A stretch of DNA of 63,658 bases from Gloeophyllum trabeum ATCC 11539 (lineage: Eukaryota; Basidiomycota; Agaricomycetes; Gloeophyllales; Gloeophyllaceae). The position numbers and the translations under genes are program-made. Under the pieces are notes generated by a model, which searched no databases, was not told the origin of the DNA, and worked only from the letters and a program-made list of their open reading frames with translations. The DNA lies in NCBI RefSeq assembly GCF_000344685.1, contig NW_006920411.1, positions 49,112 to 112,769 of the forward strand, in the 5' to 3' direction. Below, in pieces: positions 45,601 through 55,436 of the stretch. Positions within the stretch are counted from its first letter, which is position 1, and each line of letters begins with the position of its first letter.

Positions 45601-46434
45601 GATGATGTCAGCCAGACTGTCGTGAAACTGAATGGAGTCTTAGATGGTAACCCCCTGTTCATCTTGCACGGCGCGGGCGGAGGCATATCGGTGATGCGGA
45701 AGTTCACCCAGAAGGTCCAGTGCCCGGTCTACGGAGTCCAGGATACACCGGAGGCTCCTATCAACGGCACGATCTATGTTCTGTCACGGTTCTACTGCGG
45801 TAAAATTAGTGAGAAGCAATCTCATGGGCCCTACCAGTTAGCAGGCTTTTCGTTCGGCGAGTGTAGTTGTGTGTCCGGTGTCAAGCATATCGCTGACGTG
45901 GTATTTGTAGGTACCTACCTGGCCTTGTATATTGCCATGGAGCTGCGCGATGCTGGCAAAATCGTTGAGCCTCTCATCATGATCGACTCAACTCCTATTC
46001 TCTTCATCCGCGACGAGTTCCGTAGATGGTCCAGCCAGAACCTCCTCGACAACAAGCTGCGCGAGGAGATCATGGGCGTTGTCACGGATATGTCCACCAG
46101 CGGCTCCTTGGACGACACAGAGGAGGTCATCGGCCAATTCGAAGAACACTTCACGAAGAAGGAGATGGGGGAATCCGGGGCTCAATGGGTCGCGCGGTTC
46201 TGCCGTGCTTACGCTGCCCACTGTGAGTCTATTGTATACTTACGACTCTTCGTCGTGGTTCGACCGAACTCACGCATCACAGTCACAATGAGCATCCGCG
46301 CGTCCAAGGATCTCACGGAGGAGTTGAAGAAGGCGTGGCCCAGCAGCCGTAGGGTGTTGATCCGGGCCAAGAGTGAGGTTGCGACGAAGCCGCCTATCAA
46401 GGAAGCGTCGCGCGCACTGGGGTTGGACAAGTGA
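42618..46434 (+). pseudogene. Reducing polyketide synthase relic (KS-MT-ER-ACP-TE pieces)
   Basis: Starts MASSAAPSYSNPVPRALAVV, an intron, then GMSLCAPGGEEAPRDLDVEG and GRWNAEAFHVPQPGK (KS start). A TAG interrupts the KS near 43155, and the frame changes near 43374 between AANRINYVL and [16 protein letters not shown], which holds the KS active-site Cys. After KSFSDDADG (43590) the sequence runs within about 60 nt into a methyltransferase domain ([30 protein letters not shown]), so the rest of KS plus AT and DH are missing. Reductase-like pieces follow (DLVHFVSTLDSQKPHTLWLH) in mixed frames, then an ACP (ASYGLDSLTSVRLSG, about 45365) and a thioesterase (PLFILHGAGGG; AGFSFG plus TYLALYIAMELRDAG after an intron). 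Several lesions make a working product very unlikely. Confidence 0.8.
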
Positions 46435-46639
46435 ACGCGTTGAAGTACATGAGCTGCCTAGCACGCAATTCGGGATCCTGAACCCTGCCAACGGCATCGG
46501 AGAAGTATTGAACGATGTCTGCGGTGTGTAGACGTGAGGGATATTGACATGGATATTGTAGATAGATGTGATTCTGTAACTCGGTGATGTGTACGTTATG
46601 TAGCCGTGAGATCGAAATGTACAACATGAGCTGAATGTT

Positions 46640-47038
46640 GATACAAACTTCTTTTTTTTTTTTTTTGAGAGGCACAATGACATACTTGACAACTGACAAT
46701 CGGTACAGCCTCAAGCAGTCGGGCACATAGCGCAGGGGTCTTGCACCAGTTAGGGACACATTGCCCTAATCTAGTATGTAGCGGACCATAAGCGGAAGAG
46801 CGCTAACTCTCCAGGAAGAAATGCATTTACGCAGACGCGTGAGAAAGAGCCTTTGACATTAAGGATTTCCCACGGTACTGTGGGACTCAGCTAAACACGC
46901 AATACCCACTAAAACTCCCTGATGGTTCCTGCGGGATTCGAACCCGCGACCTGTGACTGAAGGCCGGCGCTTGCTGAAGCAAACCCAGGACCGGACTGGC
47001 ATATCCACTGAGCCACCGGAGCCCCGATACAAACTTCT
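46640..47038 (-). mobile_element. tRNA-derived SINE with poly(A) tail and 13-bp target-site duplication
   Basis: On the minus strand the element starts at 47025 with a tRNA-like head: A box TGGCTCAGTGGA (47015-47004) and B box GGTTCGAATCC (46944-46934). It runs through an unrelated body and ends in 15 A (plus-strand T run 46652-46666). GATACAAACTTCT stands on both sides (46640-46652 and 47026-47038), a perfect 13-bp target-site duplication of the kind left by LINE-driven insertion. The head has acceptor-stem mismatches and an extra hairpin (GTTTGCTTCAGCAAGC), so it is not called as a tRNA gene. It sits in the 3' flank of the PKS relic. Confidence 0.85.
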
Positions 47039-47477
47039 GGGAGTCCGAAGGTGCTTCGAACCATGATGTGTTGGGAAGCTGCAGAAGGCTACAATGGTGC
47101 CGAAGGGTTACTAAGAGGATGTTCAGTGCTGACAACAGTTTCTTCAGTGAGGCCAGTGCGTCAGGGCAGGTATACAGCACACGATAGAGTGGTACTGACA
47201 GTGGCTTTTACGTAGACCCGAGGTCGACTAATCTTTTCTTTCTGCTGCCCTTGGTGTTGCAGGCAGCAGTACTGTCCATCTTCCGGAGTCAGAGGCCATG
47301 AGATGGTCCTGATCGCAGGATCTCCGCTATCAATGGACACCACGAGTTGCAGTGGAAATCATCTGGCTTACCGAAGAGGGACTTAACGTGGGAACCTCGC
47401 GACGAATCTGACACTCCATCTCGTGTGGCGTCTGATCGCGGTGCTTGCTGTCTTTCCCTTCGTCTCCACGGAGAGCG

Positions 47478-48371
47478 ATGCGAGAGCTACTCTTCACTAA
47501 CGAGGTTTTCGACGGTTACGACGACCCCAAATTTGCCTACACGGCCATCGGTTGGAAAGAAAATGGAAGATATTATCTCCTTAATCACCCACAGCGATTC
47601 CCTGGTGTCAATAAGCCAATTGACCAAGACGTATTAGAGGCCTTCGAAAAGCCCGAGCCCGTTCCTTTCAACCACATATGGGGAAAATGGCATGCCGGAC
47701 TTACAGATGCTCCCAGTCCTCTTCCCGGCGATGTCTATGTGAAGTCGCCCACTTTCGTCGAATGGAACGGTACCGACTTCATAGGCAAAGCTTTTCTGAT
47801 GGAGGCAGAACTATGGGAGCACTTCAAGAAGTTGCCGCACCCCAACATATGCACATATTACGGGTGCGTGCGCGACTCCACCGGCACCTTGGTATCTGGC
47901 CTCTGTTTCAAGAAATACAGATACACACTGTATGAGGCCAATAGGAATGTAATCGACGGCTTCAATAAAGATTCCGCCATCCGGGATATCCGGAGCGGAC
48001 TCGAACACATCCACTCCTTGGGATACGTGCACAACGACTTGAATCCCGCAAATATCATGTTCGACGACGACCATGTGGCGGTCATCATCGACTTCGGCTC
48101 GTGCGCGAGGGAGGGGGAGGATATGGGTTACAGCGGTGGTACATTTGGGTGGTCGAACAATGCGAGGGTATCAAAGAGAGAGAACGATTTCTATGGGCTG
48201 CGCTTGATTGAGAGGTGGCTCGCCGGAGGTCCGTGCGGCAATTTTGATGATGAGAAGGTGTCAATTCAGAATGAAGCTTGTACGTCCGGAACAAATAGCA
48301 TTACTGCTTACCTGTGTGAACTAACATACGCCACAGGATTACTGGGTATAAGGACTCTGATGCATCTGTAA
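47478..48371 (+). CDS. Protein kinase-like protein
   Basis: About 297 residues from ATG 47478. Kinase landmarks: GDVYVKSPTFVEW (beta strand region), AELWEHFKKLPHPNICTYYG (helix C and strand 4), then the catalytic loop YVHNDLNPANIMF with HND in place of the usual HRD, and the DFG motif in VAVIIDFGSC. This pattern is common in the large Agaricomycete kinase-like expansions. The N-terminal glycine loop is not obvious, so activity is uncertain. A GTACGT...CTAAC...CACAG intron is possible near the end (48280-48336); using it gives a shorter C-terminus. It may start at an in-frame ATG 33 nt upstream. Confidence 0.7.
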   Translation: MRELLFTNEVFDGYDDPKFAYTAIGWKENGRYYLLNHPQRFPGVNKPIDQDVLEAFEKPEPVPFNHIWGKWHAGLTDAPSPLPGDVYVKSPTFVEWNGTDFIGKAFLMEAELWEHFKKLPHPNICTYYGCVRDSTGTLVSGLCFKKYRYTLYEANRNVIDGFNKDSAIRDIRSGLEHIHSLGYVHNDLNPANIMFDDDHVAVIIDFGSCAREGEDMGYSGGTFGWSNNARVSKRENDFYGLRLIERWLAGGPCGNFDDEKVSIQNEACTSGTNSITAYLCELTYATGLLGIRTLMHL

Positions 48372-49059
48372 GCTACAGAAAAGACTGTTCATGCCCTAGG
48401 CGTGGTGGCAGTCGTCCAAACTCACAAGTATCGGTATTTCTCCTGGCTGATTGGTTATCTGAGAGCGTATATGATGATAAGTAATTGTACCACGCGAAAC
48501 AAATATCTCTGCGTCCCGCAATGCGCCAGGGTTAGGGTAGCACGTGATGCACCCTCGATCGTTATCATACCATCCACTGCGACATAGCATCCTGGCCGTC
48601 CATCGACGTCCATCTATTCCACTCCCGTGGTCCCATAAACTAGAAGGAGACTCACATCGCTCTTACATGAATCCAGGAATTCTTCTGTCAGCAAGAGCCT
48701 CGTGAGTCGTGACTGTGCTCAGCTCCGAACGGCACTTCGCTATAGTACACGTCTAACGTGTATTCTTCGACTACTACAGAAATTATAGACGCATGGGGTT
48801 ACCTTCCTGCTCATTATTCAGCGACTTACCATGCATTCGGATATCAAGCAGGGATCATCACGACCTCTGGAGCAGTATTCCGAATTCGCACCGGATTTGT
48901 TAGACTCCCTGATATCACGTGACAGGCGCGTGACGACCCTTTAGGTCTCGGCGCGTAAATGGGCTTCTAGAATGACGAAATGACGAAGAACAGGGGGTAC
49001 GTGACATGCCTCTGACTACACCTCCAGCCAAGCTGCGTCCGAATTCCGAAAACATGCGG
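48372..49059. other. Intergenic, no gene recognised
   Basis: Nothing recognised on either strand. Confidence 0.5.
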
Positions 49060-49066
49060 TATAAAT
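49060..49066 (+). promoter_or_regulatory. TATA box of the first small paralogue
   Basis: TATAAAT, 109 bp before the start codon at 49175. Confidence 0.6.
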
Positions 49067-49174
49067 ATGAGCGGGCAGACTGTCACCTCCATCCGACATC
49101 ACACCCACAATCCGCACAAGAGACAGCTCGACTACCCTTTTACACGCACCATCGACACCGACCCTTATTCCACC

Positions 49175-49629
49175 ATGTCCAGTCAACCTATCCCAATTAT
49201 TATCACCGGCAAGCCCCTCCCAGGTTACCCCGAACGTCCGGCGGAGCTCGCGGCGAACCTGAAGCCGCGGTACGAGGTCGTGCGCTTCTGTCTCGGCGCC
49301 GACGCGTTCATAGCGGAGTTTCCGGGAATCGTGAGCGGCGAGGCGGGCCCGCCGTCCAGTGGTGTCGGGTCAGGTACGCATACTTACCCCCACTTTTGTA
49401 GAGTAGGCCTGACTCAACGTTTCTCGCAGAGAACCCGAGGAAACCAGTTGCAGCCGTCGTCGGAGGGGGGATATCAGACGAAGACGTGCAGAGGATGAAA
49501 GCGGTGAAAGGCACAGACACGATGAAGTGGGTTCGTCTCCCGATGGATACCATGGCGAGGTTGGGTCCGCGGCTCGATGGCCTTGAGAGAGAGCTTCTGG
49601 CGCGACTGGACGAGCTTAACCTAGTCTAG
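49175..49629 (+). CDS. Small conserved fungal protein, paralogue 1
   Basis: Two exons (49175-49373 and 49430-49629, intron 56 nt) encode 132 residues: IPIIITGKPLP, then LKPRYEVVRFCLGADAFIAE, and after the intron VAAVVGGGISDEDVQRMKAV, TMKWVRLPMDT and LLARLDELNLV. The layout (a short strand, an NLKPxxEVxxF segment, a central AAVVGGG strand, a helical end) matches a widespread small family of unknown function in fungi. The glycine-rich strand suggests a Rossmann-like fold, but no catalytic residues can be named. It is the paralogue of 52450-52921, with the same intron position and phase and an exon 2 of exactly 200 nt in both. Confidence 0.8.
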
Positions 49630-50707
49630 GGTGTCGATGAAGTGCAGCAGGCGTGATCTGTCTTTGTTGGTGCATCGTGGATATATCGGTGTAATACTAT
49701 CATGAAGCCTCGGTACTGCAGGCCATAGGAAGGGAAGTTGGCGAGACACTACCTGGAGCTTATAATGAGAGGAATGGCTGATGCAGACCTGCAGTAGATG
49801 TCCTTGCCCCGCGCGCAGTTGACGCATATGATAGGAGATGGACTTGCGACGCGTCTTGCAGATGCAAGGACCGATCAGGCAATATAGCGACTTCACTGTT
49901 GCAGGGATACCCATGGGCCACAGAGTAAGTATTCGAGGAACCGTGATGTCATGGTTAGGTCTCGGAACTATGGAGCCAAATGCAGTGCGATCGCAATTAA
50001 TGTGGGAGCCTCAGAATGGATATCGGAGCCAGTTCCATCACTCACCGTACGTGTCCATCGTCAGTCATGTGTGCGCTGCTCGTCAAATTATGCTGTTATT
50101 CTTGATAAAATCAATTGACTTTTGCGATCGTCGGCAGAAGAAAGATGGAAACCATTATCTGCTAATTCTTTATGGCATCCAACTGAACGACTTGGACCAG
50201 CTGAAGGCCGCGGGGGCAGTCTATGGGTGGTCCAGGAAAGGTGGTCATTCTCTCAGCTTCGGCGTACCGTACCTGACTTCCAGTGCTCTCTCCTTCATGG
50301 AAGCTGGATAATCTCTGTTGGTTCAGGGTCAGGACCGCACACCATAGACATCGACATGGGCCGTGGTCAGGAAGTCAGACCATGTGACGGTGCGCCCACA
50401 CATTCGAATTTCTCTTTCCACAATCATGTATATATATCGCTCTTATACTACATTCCATTGGTTGGAACCTAGAGCAGATACGGCTCTGAGCTTTTGACTC
50501 TAGCCGTCATCCACCAATTTCCCCGCGCACAGACGATACTAGAGGGCACCGGGTGGTAGATCATCGACATCAAATAAACGATAAATCGATTCATCCTCAC
50601 GCGCCTTCGTATCAGTCAGCGACTTTGCAGAGGGAGACTGAGGCCTAACATTCCGCGCAAGAGATGTGAGTTTTCTATCTGTGCTCGCCAAAGGACTCAG
50701 CTCACGG
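49630..50707. other. Intergenic, no firm gene
   Basis: Short frames only. A minus-strand frame (50823-50539) overlaps the possible small protein described next in another frame. Confidence 0.4.
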
Positions 50708-50917
50708 TCAACCGCCTCTACGGCCTCCGTAGTTTTGCGAGTGCACGCAGTCGGGCCTTCCGCAGTCCCAGGCCTTGACATAGTGGTACCAACCATCCGA
50801 GTCCTCTCTATACACAAAATCACATTGATTCACGGGTGGATCAGCGCTGGCCACGGTGTCGCTGTCCACATCGGTGGCTCGGCAGCCAGAGCAAGTTTCC
50901 TTGCTGCGCATCTGCAT
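50708..50917 (-). CDS. Possible small cysteine-containing protein fragment
   Basis: A 69-codon frame with CSGCRATDV, NQCDFVYREDSDGWYHYV and DCGRPDCVH. The spacing of C-x2-C and C-x4-C could bind zinc. Another frame continues downstream (TTEAVEAVDRELSPLASTDR), so a frameshift or an unseen intron is possible. The gene is unrecognised. Confidence 0.25.
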   Translation of the reverse strand: MQMRSKETCSGCRATDVDSDTVASADPPVNQCDFVYREDSDGWYHYVKAWDCGRPDCVHSQNYGGRRGG

Positions 50918-52136
50918 GGTGTATGACTACCCCGAGGTCAGCATTCCACGGGGGAGTAAAAGAATCGAAGCGCCTTTACTCACAATATTCTGAATGTGTG
51001 TGGGTTGCGGCAGAGCCGTTTTAGTGCCGACTTGGGAGATAAACCGTCTACTTGTACTGTCTTGCCACAGCAGCCGGATGGCACGAGTCCCTACGCCACA
51101 GCGCTGGTCGCCACACAATGTGCGCCACAAGTGCCACTTGTTCTCGAACCTATAGGGAATCTTCGTAGGACTGACTTCCCGACTACCATCTCTGCATCCT
51201 TCGCGTTTACCAGGTACATACCCCCATGATTCCGATGCCACGTGGGGTGTATGGTGGCGGAACATGTGTAAACGCGAGTTTGCTCAGGACGGGGTGTAAT
51301 TACGCCCAGTACGTTTGCATTCAGCGTCAGAACAATTTATCCCGGTGCGCCGCTTAAAGGTACTCACTTTCTCGCCTTAGAACGCTTCCTTTGAGCTGAG
51401 AGATTTCTGGATATCTTGGAACGACGCCACGGCAGAGCATACACCGTAGACATCGCCACTCGTGGCGCTCGCCCATGACGATGATATTAACATTTCATTG
51501 GGCAATCAAAAGTGTATCTGCCCAGGTTCTGGGGCTTCTCCAAGATGTGGCTCACATCTCCTTCAGTATCCAGAGCTATATCTCGAAACGGCGCAAACTG
51601 GGTCAGGGACGCGGCTTAGGGAGGTGCCATACCCGGTCCTTCGCAAACGGCGCATCATTTAATGGATACGATGCCTCCGTTTACAACCTCGGGTTCGGTA
51701 AAACATCAAGGATACGTAGCGGAAGCGACTCGCGCGCGCTGAGCTATTACTTTGACCTCAGTATAATACGCGAGATGGATATGACAACTAACAGTTCGGT
51801 ACTGGTACAACGTTCTAGGATAGGCCCGTAACGCGCGAGCGCCCACACGAGTTGAACGATACGGATCCGCGCTCGTCGAGGTGGCATTGGCCGATGCCTT
51901 TGCCATGAATAGACCGACATTATAGGGACTCGTACCCCATCGTAGACGAGCTGTAATCCAGATAGGTGCTTTCCCCAGATGCAGGTTATGGAGTCGATAG
52001 AAGAGCTCGGAACAAGGCCCTCTGGGACGAGCATTCAGCGCATGAACTAGGCAAACGAGACTGGCAGACCAGATCTGGAGAACGGTGCGCCGCAGTCTAA
52101 ATAAAGCCATCAACCCAGGCTCTTCCGGTCGATCGA
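50918..52136. other. No gene recognised
   Basis: A minus-strand frame (51265-50927) with ENKWHLWRTLCGDQRCG may be an exon upstream of the cysteine-containing fragment. Nothing else is supported. Confidence 0.35.
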
Positions 52137-52300
52137 AGAATGACGTGGCTGTGTGGCTTACCACGTAAGGCATCCCTGCAGCCTAATCCGGCTGACGAGC
52201 CACCCGATCCGATCGGCCCTCCCACCGGAGACATGACTGCAAGGGACGCGAAAGGGTCGCTCGACGCGATCGGGCTGCGAGCGGCATCAGCGGACGCGTC
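52137..52300 (+). repeat. Stem-loop-headed repeat, copy 1
   Basis: It begins with the stem ACGTGG/CCACGT around the loop CTGTGTGGCTTA (52142-52165) and continues with about 130 bp that match 61745-61880 at roughly 80%. A third, short copy of the stem-loop is at 60030-60055. It lies just upstream of the TATA box of the second small paralogue. Confidence 0.55.
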
Positions 52301-52356
52301 AAGAGGCGTGAGGAGCGCCGAGGGCGAGGATGCCCGCGAGTGCGGACATGGGCGCA

Positions 52357-52363
52357 TATATAG
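52357..52363 (+). promoter_or_regulatory. TATA box of the second small paralogue
   Basis: TATATAG in a GC-rich setting, 87 bp before the start codon. Confidence 0.6.
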
Positions 52364-52449
52364 AAGGCGGGCTGAGGGCTGTGGACAAGCATCGACATCG
52401 AAACAACACCGAAACATAACCAGAGCCACTCACACGGACGACAAACGCA

Positions 52450-52921
52450 ATGTCGACGGAGGCCATTCCCATCATGGTGACCGGAAAGCCCCAGCTCGTC
52501 GCGCACCCCGATCTCCCGCGGCGGCTGCTCAACGGTGTCCGGCCCAAGTACGAGATCGCGCACTTCTGCTTCAGCGCGGAGGCGTTCGCGGACGAGTTCC
52601 CGAAGGTCATAAAGGGGGAGAGCTATGCAGTGTCGAGCGGGGTAGGAACGAATGTCGGGTCGGGTGAGTTCTTTCGCCGCTGCAGAGGTTTGGAAGAGGA
52701 GGCTGATGAAGACGGGTGCAGCGAGCCTGAGGAAACCCAAAGCATCTGTGGTCGGCGGGGGTATGACCGACGAGGAGTTCGAGCAGATGAAGTCGGTGGA
52801 GGGCGCGGACCAGATAAAGTGGGTGCGCATCCCGACGGACACGATGGACAGGTTGGGGCCCGCCCTCGAGGGGTTGGAGAACGATATCGTGAAGTGGTTG
52901 GACGAGCTTGACATTCAGTAG
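52450..52921 (+). CDS. Small conserved fungal protein, paralogue 2
   Basis: Two exons (52450-52663 and 52722-52921, intron 58 nt) encode 137 residues. Aligned with paralogue 1: IPIMVTGKPQL, VRPKYEIAHFCFSAEAFADE, ASVVGGGMTDEEFEQMKSVE, QIKWVRIPTDTMDRLGPALE and WLDELDIQ. The two proteins are clearly related but well diverged outside these blocks. The 5' flank overlaps a dispersed repeat, so its promoter may have been modified since the duplication. Function unknown. Confidence 0.8.
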
Positions 52922-53954
52922 AGGAGGTCGTTTCAGTCAGCATCATGAGTGTACAAATAGAGAGAATATGGAAGACTCACAGCTCAAAGGAATCGCGACG
53001 TGCGAATGTACTCGTAGATTAACAGCTTGGCATGCTGACAGTGACGAGGAGAAAGGCGCTCTTCGGTCGTCAACTCGGTGTGATCGACTCCGAGTCCGGA
53101 GTGCTTGGGAGAGAGTAGGAAGGCAGTGTAATGTCAGTGTGCAGCCGATTAGATAGTCGAGGCAGATAGGTTGTTGTTATCCGTGGACCATTGAATACCA
53201 GCCACCACCGTGGGTTTAGGTGAGCAGTGAGCACAAGTGGTAAGGGATCGGTATACGCAGTCTCATGCGTCGGAAGGACTAGCTGGAATGCTTCCGCGTG
53301 TGGCGCAAATGTTAATCAGTATCAAGAAATGCCCAGATATTTCCAGCTTTGTATGTCGAGCTGCTTCCCTTCAAGTTTTCCCGCACTCTTCCATCCTGGG
53401 CTACGTCCCATGCGCGTTCCAAATCTCCCGTCTCCCTACCCTCTTTAACAAGGAAGTATAGCGCTTCCACCATCGTTCCTCTCCTATAGATAAGGACTAG
53501 AATAGCTAGGATTGGGCTAGTCGGATCTTCTCTCTTCATGCGGGCAGGGTATCACTCTGCTGCAGCTTCCAGGGCGGATCTACACGTACAGGTTGTTCAC
53601 ATATACTGTGCGTAAACGAACCGATGAAGTGAACCTTCAGGATACCCTGTGACTGTCTCATGGTGAACAGTGCGGAGGGAGAGCTCCAGGAGTTATAGAT
53701 CAACGCGAAAGCTTGCAAATATCCGTAAGCATCAAGCAAGTATCGACGGCGAGTTGAGCATAATTATGCCCCCGCTATTCTTGTATCTTCCCGGGCGAAC
53801 GTCCCTTGCCCTCGGGTGAGTCTATACATACCTCTTGCAATGATCGCGCATGATCCATACCATTCGGAGTAGGTCTGTTTCTCGTCACTTGCCTCGACTT
53901 AACAAGCCAGGTAAATGCCACACACCCTCACATTATTCACGATAGATATGAAAG
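52922..53954. other. Intergenic, no gene recognised
   Basis: Nothing recognised. Confidence 0.5.
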
Positions 53955-54618
53955 CTAAGGAAGAGAGATGCTAGGTGCATCCTCGTTGCTGTTGATTCTG
54001 TAACAGTGGTACCAGAGTTCAAATACTATTTCAAAAACCATTCGCAAACCATCAAACCGGTACTGCTGACATTGTCCGTATTCACGGGCACCCCATACAG
54101 GCACCCACATCGGCTTCCCCTTCGGGCGGATCATCCTCCGTACCTTCTCTATCGCAGCAAGTGTAGGCCACCGCCCCTTGTTCGCGAGGTGGCGAGCAGT
54201 GCCGAAGGTGATAAGCCAGTCCTCCGAGTTGGGGTTGATGTTGGCATAGATGCGCGGGGCGCACACCTCCAGCTCCCTGAAGCCGGACTTCCTCCGCAAT
54301 ATGCGCAAGACATAGTCCGCAGCAATCCCGAACCGATCCGTTTTCGCGCCTTCTTCTTTAGCAGCCCTCATGATTCATTCCACTGTGACAGGATATCCGT
54401 AAACCATGGTATAGTTCCCGAGAGGCTTTCTGTTGCTTCGAGGGCCGCAATGGCGACCTCGCGGGAGCGTCTCCTCTCAGCTTCCATGTCCACATCCTCA
54501 GATGGAGGCTACGATATAGCGGAGTGTCCCATCAGCTGCGAGAGAAACGATTGGTCTTGGCAAAGGTACTGACCTTCACCGTATCGCTCCAGTGTACCAC
54601 TTTAGTAGTGCTTGACAT
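53955..54618 (-). pseudogene. Family Q member 1, broken
   Basis: Exon 1 (54618-54574) reads MSSTTKVVHWSDTVK. A 65-nt intron precedes PPSEDVDMEAERRRSREVAI, parallel to Q2. After LEAT the frame slips by one base near 54410-54430. The continuing frame then reads TMVYGYPVTVE with a TGA (54377-54375) where Q2 has Trp (TTEWI). Beyond the stop it runs on as MRAAKEEGAKTDRFGIAADY, LRRKSGFRELEVCAPRIYAN and NKGRWPTLAAIEKVRRMIR. Two independent lesions make this a pseudogene. The frame extends to 53955, about 120 bp past the end expected from Q2. Confidence 0.75.
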
Positions 54619-54905
54619 GTTGCTAGTAGCTCAGAAACACGAAACCTGGAAGTGAGGTAGAAACAATTATGTAATTGGTGACTAAGTGAGCTGTTTATTA
54701 TGGGAGGGCATTTTGTGACGAAGTGAGCTCGAATCAAAGCGTGATGGGAGGCACCCATGATCCATCAGACCGCTTTACACTGCGGGACGAGCAACGACAA
54801 TAGAAGAACGTGCTGCTGTATGAGATGCGGGCATACATCCTCCATTTTTGCCACGAAGAAACACTTATGGGGCGTCACATTTCTAACATCGACCGTATTT
54901 ACAGT

Positions 54906-55436
54906 TCATATGCTGATCCAGCCGCGAGCCACAGGTACCCAGATAGGCCTCCCTTCCCCGCGGATCAACTTCCGTACCTTCTGAATTTGAGCAAGCGTGG
55001 GCCAGCGCCCCTTTTCTTTGAGGTGGTAGTCAGCGCCGAAGGCGATAAGCCAGTCATCGGGGTTCGAGGGCCTTGCATACATATTCGGAGCGCAGAGCTG
55101 CAGCTCATTGATGCGAGACTTCCTCCGCAATATGTGCCGTATGCAGTCCGCACAACCCCCGAAGCTGTCTGTCTTGACGCCTTTCTCTTTTGCAGCCTTC
55201 TTGATCCATTCAGTGGTGACGGGATATCCGTACACCATGGTATAACAGGCCCAATTAGGTCTCGGTGTCGCTTCGAGTGCTTCGATGGCCACTTCACGGG
55301 AGCGTTTCCTTTCGGCTTCAACCTCCTCCTCAACGGAGTCAACTTGAATCAGCCGGACAACTGACGGATGTTTGATAAGGACACTCACCTTGACAGTATC
55401 ACTCCAGTGTACGCTCTTACTAGTGGTGCTAGACAT
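54906..55436 (-). CDS. Family Q member 2, intact small protein of unknown function
   Basis: 176 codons if unspliced, starting MSSTTSKSVHWSDTVK. A perfect AAG/GTGAGT donor follows that segment. A 60-nt in-frame intron ending at GTTGAG would give EEVEAERKRSREVAIEALEA directly, matching the intron of its paralogues. Core features: TMVYGYPVTTEWIKKAAKEK, CADCIRHILRRKSRINELQL, DDWLIAFGADYHLKEKGRWP and KLIRGEGRPIWVPV. There is no signal peptide, no membrane segment and no domain I recognise. The alternating charged and aromatic residues suggest a compact cytosolic protein. It lies in tandem, same strand, with broken copy Q1. Confidence 0.65.
   Translation of the reverse strand: MSSTTSKSVHWSDTVKVSVLIKHPSVVRLIQVDSVEEEVEAERKRSREVAIEALEATPRPNWACYTMVYGYPVTTEWIKKAAKEKGVKTDSFGGCADCIRHILRRKSRINELQLCAPNMYARPSNPDDWLIAFGADYHLKEKGRWPTLAQIQKVRKLIRGEGRPIWVPVARGWISI

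Noticed and set aside
46924..47025. Functional tRNA gene with intron or long variable arm on the minus strand
   Set aside because: Promoter boxes are good, but the acceptor stem has mismatches, no anticodon loop fits well, and the sequence is the head of a SINE with tail and target duplication.
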